DNA of 64,000 bases from Vesta saturnalis (lineage: Eukaryota > Arthropoda > Insecta > Coleoptera > Lampyridae). The translations under genes were made by a program, and so were the position numbers. The stretch is from assembly GCA_036346205.1 (NCBI GenBank), contig JARFJB010000896.1:2314001-2378000 (forward strand), read 5' to 3'. The notes beneath the pieces were generated by a model that searched no databases, was not told the DNA's origin, and saw nothing but the letters and a program-made list of their open reading frames with translations. This document shows, piece by piece, positions 44,140 through 55,530 of this stretch (position 1 is the stretch's first letter; every line of letters starts with the position of its first letter).

Positions 44140-45690
44140 AGAAGAAAAGTTTAGCCTAAATACCACCTAACCGATCTTCAGGGCAACCTAATCTCCTCCG
44201 ACCAAGGAAAGGCCGACTTCTTCGGTTACCACCTCCAATCCATTTTCCGATCCCCAGATGATCCCCAATTCGATAACCGGTTCAAGGCACTCCTTGAGGA
44301 TCACCTTGAAGAATTCCGCAACCTTAACCTTCCTGAAATCAGACTAGATAACGAGAATACCTTTTATACCCCCATCACGCCCGACCAGGTCCACACTTAT
44401 TACAAAAAAGGAAAAAATTCTGCCCCAGGTCATGACGGCCTAAATCGCAAAATCCTCCCTCACTTACCCGACCCAGCACTCCTATTACTCTCCAACATAT
44501 ATAACCAATGCCTAGTCCTATTCCATTTCCCGACGGACTGGAAATCAGCCTCCACCGTCATGATACCGAAACCCCACGCCGACCTAACCTCACCCTCTTC
44601 CTATAGACCAATCTCCCTCCTGAGTTGCCTCGGAAAATGCTTTGAGTAGATTCTAGCTAGGCGACTCAGGAAGCACCTAGAATTCAACGACCTCCTTCCT
44701 AATAGCCAATTTGGCTTCCGTCCCAACTGAACGTGTCACGATCCCTTATTGAAGCTGCTTACAGGGACTACCAAAGAATTCAATCACAAGCAATGCAATC
44801 TGGCTGTGTTTCTGTACATTAAGCAAGCATTCGGCAGGGTGTGGCACGCCGGTCTCCTGCACAAGATCCGAAACCTCAATATTCCCTATCCTTCTCCAAA
44901 CTCCTACCCTCGTACCAGACCAATCGGTCAGTTCGAATAAAATTGGGAACACCTACTCAGATTATTTTCAACCTACAGCAGGCGTACCGCAATGTTCTAC
45001 CTTAGCCCCTATCCTTTATACCATCTTTGCATCAGACATTGCCTTCTGGACGGTTAATCGGAACAGCGAAACGGCCCCCCGCTTGATATCCAAAACCCTA
45101 CGAAACTTTTCCAACTGAGCGAAACGGTCGAGTCTCCGTCACTTCCTCCAAAACTCAAACAATTCTCTTCCGACAGCCCAACTACACCGAATACAAGTTC
45201 CCAAGGCTTTCCTCCAGAAATGTTTCTCTCGCCCTAAACCAAGAACGACTCACACTCCAAGATGAAGTCACCTACCTAGAAATCCTCTTCACCAGAACCC
45301 TCAATTGGCTCCTCGATGTAAAAAGAACACTAAATAGGATTAGAAACCACGCAAACCTACTGGGCGCCCTCCGGGACAGAATCAGAGGTTTCCACCCTAA
45401 GACACTTCAACACACTCACAAAACATACATCCGAGCACCCGTATACACCAATATAAACCCCAGTCACCTTTCCTCAATCGCCTGCTGTGAACGCATACAC
45501 AGGTAACCCCTCAGGTACCCTAGTGACCTCACAACACAACACGCAAACATACCACCAATCACACACAGGATCCAAACACTACCGCTTATTCCAATTCCTA
45601 CGAAGAAAACCTAGATTAAAATTCAAGCATCCCCCTGCGATCGTTACACAACTCCTTCACGACCTCCCAGAGGAGAAGAATCTCTAGATA
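44140..45690 (+). pseudogene. Jockey-like reverse transcriptase relic
   Basis: NSAPGHDGLNRKIL, SSYRPISLLSCLGKCFE (then TAG), NSQFGFRPN and FLYIKQAFGRVWHAG (motif A, where the usual Asp of FLDIxxAFDxVWH reads Tyr and Gly) are present between 44,400 and 44,850. Then come VPQCSTLAPILYTIFASDI and, after a deletion that removes FADD, AFWTVNRNSE. The thumb and C-terminal part run in shifting frames to about 45,690. Catalytic residues are lost, so it is older than the related copy at 19.1 kb. Confidence 0.75.
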
Positions 45691-45982
45691 ACATCCCATA
45701 TGCCCTCCGCATCCTCCCGCCTATTCGATGACGACCTAACATGATACCGGACAACGAATCGAATTAACCACTAAGCACGCTACACTCCACTAAACAACAC
45801 GCACACTTGAACCAGTTAACACATTATTCAATATTCAAATAAACCTAACCCGTTTTTTTTTCTTTTTTTGCACCAAAAATAACCACACCTCATGATGATA
45901 AAATAACACAAAACATCGCAACACCAACAAGAATGGATTGACCAGGGCTGAAGAAGAGAAGGACTCCTGAACAGTCTACGCC

Positions 45983-46700
45983 AAGGATTACGCCCGTTTT
46001 GTAGGAGTTGAGATTTGACCGAACCGATTATTCCTGGCAATAGTGGCTCGAGATGGTATCAAAAAATGTAACTCAGCACCGCAATAGCGATAATACAAAG
46101 ATAGAACTGAAACCATTCTTCTATGCTCAAGGGACCGTATGTCAGAAGCCAAGGACAGGTGATTTATTACCCTAATCACTCTTTTTCAAAATATTTAGTG
46201 CATATTGAGGAAGTACAGTTCTGCTTAGATCTGCAAAAAAAAGCCTATGCTACCAGCAGCTGCTTTAGTAGCTGACAGAAGATGGACAACGAATTATAGG
46301 TTTGAAAATAGTCATTCCAAACATAGTAATACAGTCCGAAATGTTAAGATCTGAGCCATTCATGCTCATAACAGGAAATGATAGAACTTTTTTGGCGGAC
46401 ACAGAGCTACACTGAGTTTCACTAGCGTTAAATTTCAACAGATCATTACTTCCTCATGCAAGGATACGCTGAATGTCTTTGTTGATTGAAATTACCATTT
46501 TTCCTTTAAGGCTTTGATATGAGATAGAAGGTGCAAAGCAATAGACATTAGACAAAGCTAGTGGTTGAAGAAATAACATCATTTTTGTATAACAGAAAAA
46601 GTGTACGCACTATAACTGATCCCTGTGATAGGCCCGCGTTAATGCTAGCTTCTTTTGAAGAGAAGCCATTACCTGCTACAAGGAAATTAGAGACCTAATT
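45983..46700 (-). mobile_element. LINE family 1, copy 3 (RT fragment)
   Basis: The minus strand reads SVIVRTLFLLYKNDVISST, then a region with the FADD box deleted, KFNASETQ, and finally LEHRRMVSVLSLYYRYC (45988-46179), the same as copy 1 at 12,430-12,490. It abuts the cut 3' end of the Jockey-like element. Both ends are truncated. Confidence 0.75.
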
Positions 46701-47178
46701 GATGAGCACATCATTTAACCCGAACATAAGTATAAGGTAATAAAGGATTAAACTCAGTGCAGCGTTGTGTTGGAATTTCAAGAATAATTGGAACTGAATC
46801 AATGTTGTATGCAATTTTATTTAACGGAACACATAAAAGTAGAATGAGGGGACTCTGGTCTGTGACGTCATCAGTTGAGGGGGAGGGCACGCGCAGGTGG
46901 CCGTTTTTCAAACCCTAGACGGAATTTTCAACCTTTGATGGTATCTCTAACCTAATTAGTGCCGTTTTAGGGGGGGAAACTTCTTTGCGGGGAATTTTCA
47001 ACCCTTTGATGGTATTTTCACTCCTGATTAAGGCCTTCTTTGTCAGTATTAAAAGCCTTTTTTCCAGTCAACTCCCAGGGTTTAGGGGTATGGGGGTGGT
47101 CAAGTGACATTTTCACCCTTAGTTAAGGCTTTTTGGCAGTCCCTGGAGGGTAGGCAAAGGCGCCCGCATACAGTGTTC

Positions 47179-47256
47179 TGATTGGTGGGCCTAGGGAATG
47201 GTCACGCCCTAATTTCTGATTGGTGCATGACTCCGCTCCCTGGTTTATGATTGGTT
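47179..47256 (-). promoter_or_regulatory. Three inverted CCAAT boxes in the foldback arm
   Basis: ATTGG at 47181, 47219 and 47250, each in TGATTGGT context. Two are kept in the other arm (CCAATCAC near 48,183 and CCAATCGG near 48,256). Confidence 0.4.
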
Positions 47257-47357
47257 ACGGCCTTGTCGACCATGTCGATTAAGGCCCTTTTGACATAGGT
47301 CTTTGGAACTTGATCGTGACTCTTTGTCCATTGTCGTGATCTCCTTGGCGGAAAATT

Positions 47358-48071
47358 TGAATTTGTATTCTAATAAGGTGGCCTAATGCTAACTTGTAAG
47401 ACAGGTGTAGGGCTTCGCAAATGTGCTCTCCTGATCGGAACTTGTTCGAGAGCCTTAGTGCATTGCCGTGAGCCCCTTGGTAGGAAATTTGAAATTGTAT
47501 TCTAATAAGGAGCCTGATGCCAACTTGTAAGACAGGTATAGGGCTACGGAACTCGCTCTGGAGTCTTTCCCCTTGTATCTGAATTTTTATTTAAGTATCT
47601 ACAGATTATGGTGATAAATTTGAATAGGTATTCTAATGAGGGGGCGCTAATGCTAACTTGTAAGACAGGTGTAGGGCCTCGCAACTTGTTCTCGGGGGTT
47701 GTCAAGAAATTTGAAATTGTATTCTAATAGGGGGCCCTTATGTTAACTTGTAGGTATAGATCTTCACAACTTGCTCCTTTGGGATCTCCCATTGACGTAA
47801 AAATTGAATTTGTATTTAAATCTCTGCATTTCAGCTTGGTTATGGCAGGAAATTTGAATTTTGATTCTAATAAGGGTCCCTAATTCTAACTTGTAAGACA
47901 TGTATAGGCCCTCGGTAATTGCTTTCGAATCTTAGCCCCTTTGTCCTGGCCCCTAGGTGTGAAATCTGAATTTGTATTTAAGTCTCTACAGTTTATGGAG
48001 AGAAATTTGAACATTTATTCTAATAAGTAGAGCCCTTGTAAGACTGGTGTAGGTCCTGGCCCCCTTGCCCT
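47358..48071 (+). repeat. Tandem repeats in the foldback core (~6 units)
   Basis: Each unit starts near AATTTGAATTTGTATTCTAA and continues with CTAACTTGTAAGACAGGTGT. Starts are near 47,350, 47,485, 47,610, 47,700, 47,840 and 48,000. Units are 90 to 170 bp, diverged 10-25% by eye. Confidence 0.75.
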
Positions 48072-48984
48072 AAAATTTCCCGCCAAGGGGATCATGACAA
48101 TGGAGGAAGGCTCACGAGCACGTTCCGAAGACCTATGTCAAAATGGCCTTAATCGACATGGTCGATAAGGCCGCCTGGTAACCAATCACAAATTAGGTGG
48201 CGGAGTCCATACACCGATAAGAAACTAGGGGGCGTCACCACTCCCTAGGTCCACCAATCGGAACACTGTATGCGCGCGCCTTTACCTACCATCCAGTGGC
48301 TTCCAAAATTAAGGGTGAAAATGTCACGTGACCACCCTCACACCACTTTACACTGGGGTTGACTGGCAAAAGGGCTCTTAATACTGACAAAAGGAACTTA
48401 GTCAGGAGTGAAAATGCCATCAAAGGGCTGAAAATTCCAAGAATGGGTTGAAAATCGCCCCCACAAAGAAGCTTCCCCCCTCAACAGGCACTAATTAGGT
48501 TAAAATACCGTTAAAGGTTGAAGATTTCGTCTAGGGTTTGAAAAAAGCCCCCGAAGATAAACCACAGGGGTGCTAATTAGGGGTAAAAATTAACCCCAAG
48601 GGTTGAAAATTCCTTCTAGGTTGAAAAACGACTCATAAAAGAAGCCATAGGGGCGGGAAAAGGGCCCGGCCACGTGAGCGTTGAAGGAATCAAGTCATCA
48701 TTCTTTGCATTTAAACCCACGAAAATGTAAAGCTATGCTTTTCGTCTCTGACGTTAATCTTCATAAACTAAGTGACACAACTGTATATCGGAAGTTAATC
48801 CATCTCTTTTGTAAACACTGCCAGAAGCCTTGGTGTACTGTTGCATCGTGGTTATAGATCCTTCAAGCCTATCTAAGATGACAAATGTCTATTTGACGTC
48901 CATAAGAAAAAAACGTTTGTAACCCTATAGTCCCTTCTCAAGGTAGCTTTGGATACATGCTCTCTTTCTCTCCTGTTATGATAT

Positions 48985-49288
48985 ACAGAGGATCGAAAAA
49001 CTGCAAAAGTGCTGTCTGAGATTGATATACAACATTCGAGGTCTACCTAGAATTCGCATAAGCTAGTGGAAAGAGGTTCATAGGATATGGGTAAAAGAAG
49101 ACAGTTACATAGTGCGTGCTTATACCATAAACTTATTCATTCCCATTTACCCTCTAAAAGTCTACCATAAGATAACCTTTCGTACTGCGGTACATCCTTT
49201 AAATTTGCTCCCTAGTGGCCCACTTACCGTTCCTGCTCACCGCCTTGAATTTAAAAAAAATCTTTTTCACACCAGGTTGCAAAACTGA
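48985..49288 (+). pseudogene. LINE RT C-terminal fragment (third family)
   Basis: One frame with a single TAG reads IQRIEKLQKCCLRLIYNIRG, then YHKITFRTAVHPLNLLPSGP and HRLEFKKNLFHTRLQN before a stop. This is the post-RT region of CR1/Jockey-group LINEs. It begins and ends abruptly; no A-tail is obvious. Confidence 0.6.
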
Positions 49289-49795
49289 ATAACATAATAC
49301 CTCGGTACCGTATGTCACAATCGTATAAATACCTTAAAATCAAGTTCAAAAAGTACTCACCTTGCCCGGAGAGATTTTAGTTACTCATAATTTGCTTAAA
49401 ATAATTTCAATCGGGTTGATCATTCAGATAAACACGTCTTAATTCAACACACACTCGATTAAAAAACATTTACGTATATTTAGAAATCCAAAAATAAATC
49501 TTTTTCATTAGTACCCCGTATTTAGACAAACCGGGCCTTCGAAGCCCGTGTACAACTAGTTCCTATAAAACCAGTTTCAAGGCTGACAGTTATTATAATT
49601 TGTCAAGTGCTACTGCGCGGAATTGTACGTATCTGTGCAAGTTGAAACCTGAATTACTGCTGGACGTATAAAAGTAGGCGCAGCTGATTTTCATTCAGTT
49701 GCAATAGAATTTGCATTGAGCATACTTGTGAAACACATGATAATAACGTCAAAAAAGAATGTGAAAGGCGTGACATTTGGTGACTGTGTCTGTGT
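49289..49795. other. Interval without recognised gene
   Basis: Contains a perfect-looking hairpin CGGGCCTTCGAAGCCCG (49,529-49,545). Otherwise unremarkable; it may include the left end of the piggyBac relic. Confidence 0.35.
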
Positions 49796-50150
49796 AGCAG
49801 TTGTCAGCTGAAACTGATGATCTGCCTTCTGAAGAAAGTGGTGTGTCAGAAGCAGAAAATGATGACACAGAAGACACAAATTTCGAATTGGTTTCTGACG
49901 AGTATTCAGGATCCAGTTCTGATGACGATAATTCAGAGGATGCTGTTGACGATATTGGTAATTCTTCAACGAGTGGTAACATTGCTCCAAGTAGTCTGGA
50001 TTGGAGTTTGGAACCTCCAAAAAAAAAAATAAAATTCAACCACACAACATTATTCGGCGTGCGCCAGGTCTAGTAAGAAATCATATGGCTGCATCACCAA
50101 TCAAGCGTTTCAGTTATTTGTAACTCGTCATTGTACAAGAAATTGTGAAC
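49796..50150 (+). pseudogene. piggyBac transposase N-terminal relic (element D)
   Basis: An acidic Ser/Asp-rich frame (SEESGVSEAENDDTEDTNFE, then DEYSGSSSDDDNSEDAVDD) ends DWSLEPPKKKIKFN. In another frame, IIRRAPGLVRNHMAASPIK and LFVTRH follow. Acidic start, then W-x-PP, APG and the F-x-LF-T block is the usual opening of piggyBac transposases. The DDE core is absent, so this is an internally deleted or truncated copy. Confidence 0.65.
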
Positions 50151-50159
50151 AGTAGGAAT

Positions 50160-52158
50160 TTAGAGGGGAGACGTGTTTACGGAGCATAGTATTAGAATGT
50201 GCACTAAATGTTCCCCTAATCCCTAAAAAAATTTAAACAATAATGTTCACTTTCATATTTAATCTCACGTTTGTAATGTATAAATAAATAGTTTTGCTTC
50301 AATAATAATAATAATACTCAGAAGCCCGGATTATGTAAATGCCGATATTTTATTGGTTAGGTATCCTAGGGTTAAGGAAGATACGTGTTTCAATACGAAG
50401 ACAGATTTTTCTAGATTACGCTTTATTATATTAAGGTAACGGTTTGAGTCAAAAATGTAGGCAATTTAAGGCTGAACAAAACTTGTTTGAAGATTTTTAC
50501 GATAAATCTTATTTATTTTGACATACTTAACGCTTACTTTAATGGGACGGTAGTGAACCGTTATTGGTTCACCCCCCCATTAGAGTAAGAGTTTCAAATG
50601 ACGCCATACTACGAAAACGTGGGTAGTGGGGGAGTGACTTTTGTTACTTTTACACATAAATTTTGTAAATAATCTAAACAGTTTATTCAAATCCAAATGA
50701 CGTAGTATGCTATACATTCAACCTTTAGATTTTAAACTTTAATTCAAGTAATAACGTTTATCGGTTTCACGGTGTTCGGTTTATTTCTAACGTGAATTCG
50801 CGCCATCTCCTAAACATAAGAACGACAGCGTTCAATTTTGATTATTTATTTACCGTAAGAAAAGAGCTTGGTTTGCAAATCTATTAGCCTTCCTTACATA
50901 ATCCAAGTTATTGGCCTATAATTAATTAAAATTCAATAAGATTGGTTCAGTTGTTTTTTAAACCATTTTACTGGAACGTTTCTCTCTTCAACATATCAGC
51001 CGATTTAGTTACTACTTTAAATTTACAATTATTTCTTTGCAACTACAAGTACATGCGCCAGCAGGTGTTATAAATTACAGGAACGGTGTGGTGTCAATAT
51101 GTTAAAACTTTATAAACCTACGAAATCGGTTTGAATTTATAAAATAAGCTTCTTGAACAAATCAATCAACCAACAGCATAAGAGATCTCATTTATCTTAT
51201 ACGTACGTTAAATGCGTAGTACCTTAAAATACCCTTACAACCCATGCAAAGAATACTGAAAATAAAAGGCTAAAGAAACTTGTGTTAGTAAATGCGAATA
51301 CTGACATCTCACTTCTGGCTCTATATTACCTCAAAAACGTTCCACCTCGTTGTTAACTCAAGTCTGTCACATAACAAGACGCAATACAATCTACATGTTT
51401 GCTAAAGCTCTGAAAGAAAACATGTCCTTCGGCCTTAAACAGAATTATGGATCTAGCTCGTATTACAAAGCACTTGAGTAGTTCAGGTAATGGGAATTCC
51501 TCCACGGGAAGTTTTCAGTATTTTGTTTCACAACTACTTAATAATACGATGTAGCACAAGGTGTACTACCTAGATTCATTCAGGTTCGTGTTTTAAATAA
51601 GAAATTACTTGCACTTGCTACACTAAGGCGCGTACGCGTTTAAAGCGCGCAATATTAAGTTGGCTAAGTAGAAACGTTGGAATATACGAATGAGTGTGTT
51701 AAACAATATGAATAAGTACCACATGGTATTCCCAAGGTATTGGTATTGTATCTCTGTTGAGGTAGATACTTCAGTACGAAAAAATATATTTTTTACGGTT
51801 TATGTAAAGATAATGCTTTGAACCAAACATGCAGAAAATTCAAGGTTGAACATATCCTGTTTGAAGATTTAATGGGTAAATCTACTTTTGAGTAGGTATG
51901 AAAAAATTCAGTTTTGGAATCAAGAACTCTGGTTCGGCAATTTGTAGGCAAAAAAAAACAAAACTGAATTGTTTTGACATTTCATAAATTAATATCGTGG
52001 TTTTCGAAATCGAATAGTTAATTTTTCTCCGTTATTGTTCGTTCCCTTTCGTTATTGTCCTTGTTGCTGTTATTATCGTTTCTGTGATTGTTCCTGTTAT
52101 TATTGTTGGTTTGTTATAATTTATTTAATCATTGTTTATCATTGGTTTTGTATTTGGG
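50160..52158. other. AT-rich interval with scattered repeats
   Basis: No gene seen. 50,600-50,660 resembles 53,615-53,680 in direct orientation. 50,455-50,515 resembles 51,825-51,895. A GTTATTGT-rich stretch is at 52,030-52,112. Confidence 0.4.
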
Positions 52159-53020
52159 ATGGATACATTTACTGAGGCCGAATATGCTGATATTCTCTTT
52201 ATGTATGGAAATATATCTCTTGCACAAAGAGAATATGGGTATTTTCTTCAACCTATCACATAACTGCGGAAACTGATGCCGTTGAAAAAAATAGAAAACG
52301 CTGGTGCACCTGGGAATCCAGACATAAATGCAGCAATATTACAAACGGCAGAATATACTCCCACGATGAGTATTCGCAAAGCTGCCAGTGAACTTGGAAA
52401 ATCCCAAAAAAGAGTTTGCTCTGTGTTGAAAAATAATGGCTTACACCTATATCATTATACTCGGGTTCAAGGGTTAGAAGAGAACAATTTTGCCAGTAGA
52501 CTTCAATTTCGTCATTTTACCTTAAATTCTGACAGAGAGTATGCTAGATTTTTGTTTACAATTTATGGACAGACGAAGCGATATTTGACAGAAAACGTAT
52601 CACTAACTTACATAATTTACATTCATGGTCTGATGGAAATCCTCATTTAAAGAAAGAAACATCTTCCCAAAGGAAATTTAGTGTAAATGTTTGGATGGGT
52701 GCAATAAGTACACGACGGTCGTCCAGCACAATATTGTCTAAATGTTCGTGTTTTGTTGAATGAATGGTTTCCAAACCGGTAGATAGGTAGGCAAGGACCA
52801 ATTGCGTGGCCGGCTAGAAGCCCTGACTAACGCCTTTAAATTTTCACATATGGGGAAGACTGAACGAATGGGTTTATACGACAGAGATTCATACTCGTGA
52901 GCAATTAATAAAAAGGATGTAAGCAGGCGCGAGAAGAATAAAGAATCATTTTGAAAGAGAAATTACCTGTCAAGAAGAGAGCTCGAGCTTGTATAAGAGA
53001 CGGTGGTGGTCATTTTGAAC
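52159..53020 (+). pseudogene. IS630/Tc1-type transposase with DUF4817 helix-turn-helix, decayed
   Basis: MDTFTEAEYADILFMYGNIS begins the first helix-turn-helix (DUF4817-like). After a TAA the second follows (ILQTAEYTPTMSIRKAASEL) with VLKNNGLHLYHYTRVQGL. Near 52,567, WTDEAIFDRK gives the first catalytic Asp, then FSVNVWMGAI. The QQDGAPxH block with the second Asp is deleted. NEWFPNR, GPIAWPARSPD and NFHIWGRLNEWVYTTEIHT near 52,800-52,890 hold the third acidic site. Frames differ among parts, so it is inactive. TIRs were not identified. Confidence 0.8.
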
Positions 53021-54110
53021 ACAAATTGTAAAATTATTGAATAAAATTCTCAGTTCTATTGAATCAAGGCTTCAATGATTTATTATTTAGAATTTTCGAA
53101 ATGTAGCGCTGTTGAAAAACGTTTTTCTGGTGAATCTATCGAACGAATTTTGACAAAAATGGTTTTATCGCAAAATTAAAACATTGAACTAGTGTTTTTC
53201 ACTACTTTAACACTACATGTAGAGAATAGTTTGAATGTAAGCAATAAAAAATTAGAAATCGATTTTGGTTTCTTTCACATTCTGATTTTAAATCTTTACA
53301 ATTTTTTCTTATAAGCATATTGCTCATACTTTTACATTTTTAAAGTGATATACATATTCTAGTATTGAAAACTGGACTAAAATTACTTTTTAAAAGGATC
53401 AATTCCTACATAATCGGCTGAAAGTGAACGAAAATAAGAAATTACTACAAAATTACAAAATATCAAATATCTCGAAAACCGTTGATTTTTGGATCTAAGT
53501 AAATATGGTTCAATGATCACAAATGAGTCATACTAACACCTACTTGAAGGTTGCGATCTCATTTGGAATCACCATACTTAACGCTAGGGGGAACGTTAGT
53601 GGAAAAATCCGTCTCAAATGATCCCATACCATAAGCACGTGGGTAGGGGGGGGACTTATGTTCCTTTTACACCCATGTAACTGTCTCAGAAAGAGCAAAT
53701 ACTTGTGAGCTGCTCAACTAACATGGTAGTAGTTTTTTTCACAAATATCGAGAGTACTAATAGAAATATGTTTGTAGCAATGCGATGCGCGAGCGTCTCC
53801 GTGAACACAAAACACAGTTATGCTGTTATTGCCTTTTAGACATAATTAGATTCAATTCTTTTCGTTAAAAGTTTCTCATTGCGAATTCTATCTCTAGTAT
53901 CTCTATTGTATAAAAATACTCCTTGATTTATATAATCTAAAAAGAATTCAATAGCTGAAGCTGTTTTGAGATATACAACAAAGGAATGATTTGCATTTGA
54001 AACTAATTAACAGTCTCGTTGGGATTAAATTAATTTAAGGACATACTTATAGTTATAACTAATTGTTGGTTTTGTTATGAACGAATAAGTTCAAAGGTAA
54101 ATAGGTGATT

Positions 54111-54224
54111 AAAAATTATTATTAATTTTATTAAATACATAAATAAGTAAATAAATAAATAAAATAAATCCTACTCGAGGTAAACTTTTTATTTAGGTAT
54201 TTAATAAAATTAATAATAATTTTT
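54111..54224. repeat. AT-rich hairpin with ~34-bp arms
   Basis: AAAAATTATTATTAATTTTA (from 54,111) pairs with its inverse ending at 54,224, through about 34 bp with one or two differences. The loop of about 44 bp contains AAAT repeats and CTCGAG. Confidence 0.8.
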
Positions 54225-55184
54225 AAATACGTATAACTAGTTCAGTTAGTTCCATTTCAACTTAACTGTTAACTACCCTTCCGAAACAGTCCATAAGATG
54301 TTGTTTTTCAACTAAAAAACAAAATTACTTACAAAAAAGTGTAAAAACCGTAAACGTGTAGTCATTAACAAGACGCCGAAATACTAATTCCCTATCTGCA
54401 AGTTAAACATTAGCTACATCATGAAATTGCTATGTTAAATCTAGAATTGGTTAATTCGCATTCATACATTTGAACTATTTTAATTAACCATCAGTTTATT
54501 TTAATCTTAGTCTATATCTCGTTTTGAAGGGTTCAAATGTATATTATGAAGCTTTATAAAGAAATTTGCACGATTAAGCTCAAAGCGGGACTTGTCAAAA
54601 TGTAATATGAAAATATTTTTCATTATTTTTATTATCTTCAGCGAATATTAAATCGGTAACAAACATGTTTGTATATCCTAACAATTTATGCTCTTTATTC
54701 AATGATATATTGTTCTTACTAAAGTGGTTTTTTTCTTCAAAACTCGTTTAATCCCCTTACGAGTGGTTTATTTAGTGAGTCCTATAGGAGCCGTTTGTTA
54801 ACATGGTTGTATCGTGTTTTCTCAGAACACTGGCTAAACAATTCTTACACATACAATTTAAAATAATTCTCTTTGTTTATTTTTCTGGTATTGAGATTAA
54901 AAAGTTAATCTATGACTGAATTAAACAAAATATTAGCAAAATCACAAAAAGCTTGGGTACGGTAAAACAAAAAGTACGTAATCTAATAAAATGACAAATG
55001 TTTCTCTAGGGTATATTTTATTGAAAACTCGGTTATGCAGATTTATATGAACAGATAACATAATTTGATCGTCATTCGCTTATTTTCAAAAGCCGCAGGT
55101 CATTGTGTTTATTTTTATGAAATTTAAAGTATTGCGTACTACGTCCACATTTTCTCTAAAAGAAAATGCCAAATAAGTAAATAC

Positions 55185-55185
<1 letters not shown>

Positions 55186-55256
<71 letters not shown>
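55186..55256. repeat. (TA)n microsatellite
   Basis: About 35 uninterrupted TA units, the longest in the window. Confidence 0.95.
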
Positions 55257-55259
<3 letters not shown>

Positions 55260-55530
55260 GTTGCCAGAATTACAAGCGAAACAATTTATTAATGTTGGCT
55301 CGGCCCTGTTGAAAAATTTCACATTCGCTTGAATACTACTCGTCAGTATTGCATTTCCCAAGAAACAAACGTATTGTCGGTTACAGCTAGTAATATTACA
55401 CTTTTTAAGGGTTGATCGTGTAATTATATAGATATTGGTAAAATATGGTACAGTTCTTGTTAGTATTTAGCATTGTATCGTAGTTAATGGCAGTTTGGAC
55501 CAAATAAGGTAACGCGTAGATCTTTGTATA

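Larger units (their letters stand above)
41995..45976 (+). mobile_element. Jockey-like LINE, near full length, decayed
   Basis: Gag with CCHC knuckles, then endonuclease, then RT and a 3' UTR that matches the truncated copy at 19.15-20.43 kb (for example GACCAGGGCTGAAGA). The 3' end is cut at about 45,976, where a LINE family 1 fragment begins, so the A-tail is missing. The exact 5' end was not found; GC content rises sharply from about 42,000, unlike the neighbouring AT-rich DNA. Confidence 0.8.
46862..48697. mobile_element. Large foldback element with tandem-repeat core
   Basis: The left arm 46904-47357 is an inverted copy of 48072-48546 with many shared blocks (for example GACCATGTCGATTAAGGCC and its complement). 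The right arm runs outward another ~150 bp; part of this is deleted on the left. The core 47358-48071 holds about six imperfect copies of a 90-170 bp repeat. No open frames. It resembles FB-type foldback elements or the excised termini of a larger element. Confidence 0.8.
53021..55528. other. AT-rich interval, no gene seen
   Basis: Contains a hairpin (54,111-54,224) and a long TA run (55,186-55,256). Frames otherwise short. Confidence 0.4.

Noticed and set aside
47350..48071. CRISPR-like array from regularly repeated TTGTAAGACAGGTG blocks
   Set aside because: Repeat length and spacing vary, spacers are related to each other, and the organism is an animal; it is a tandem repeat core.
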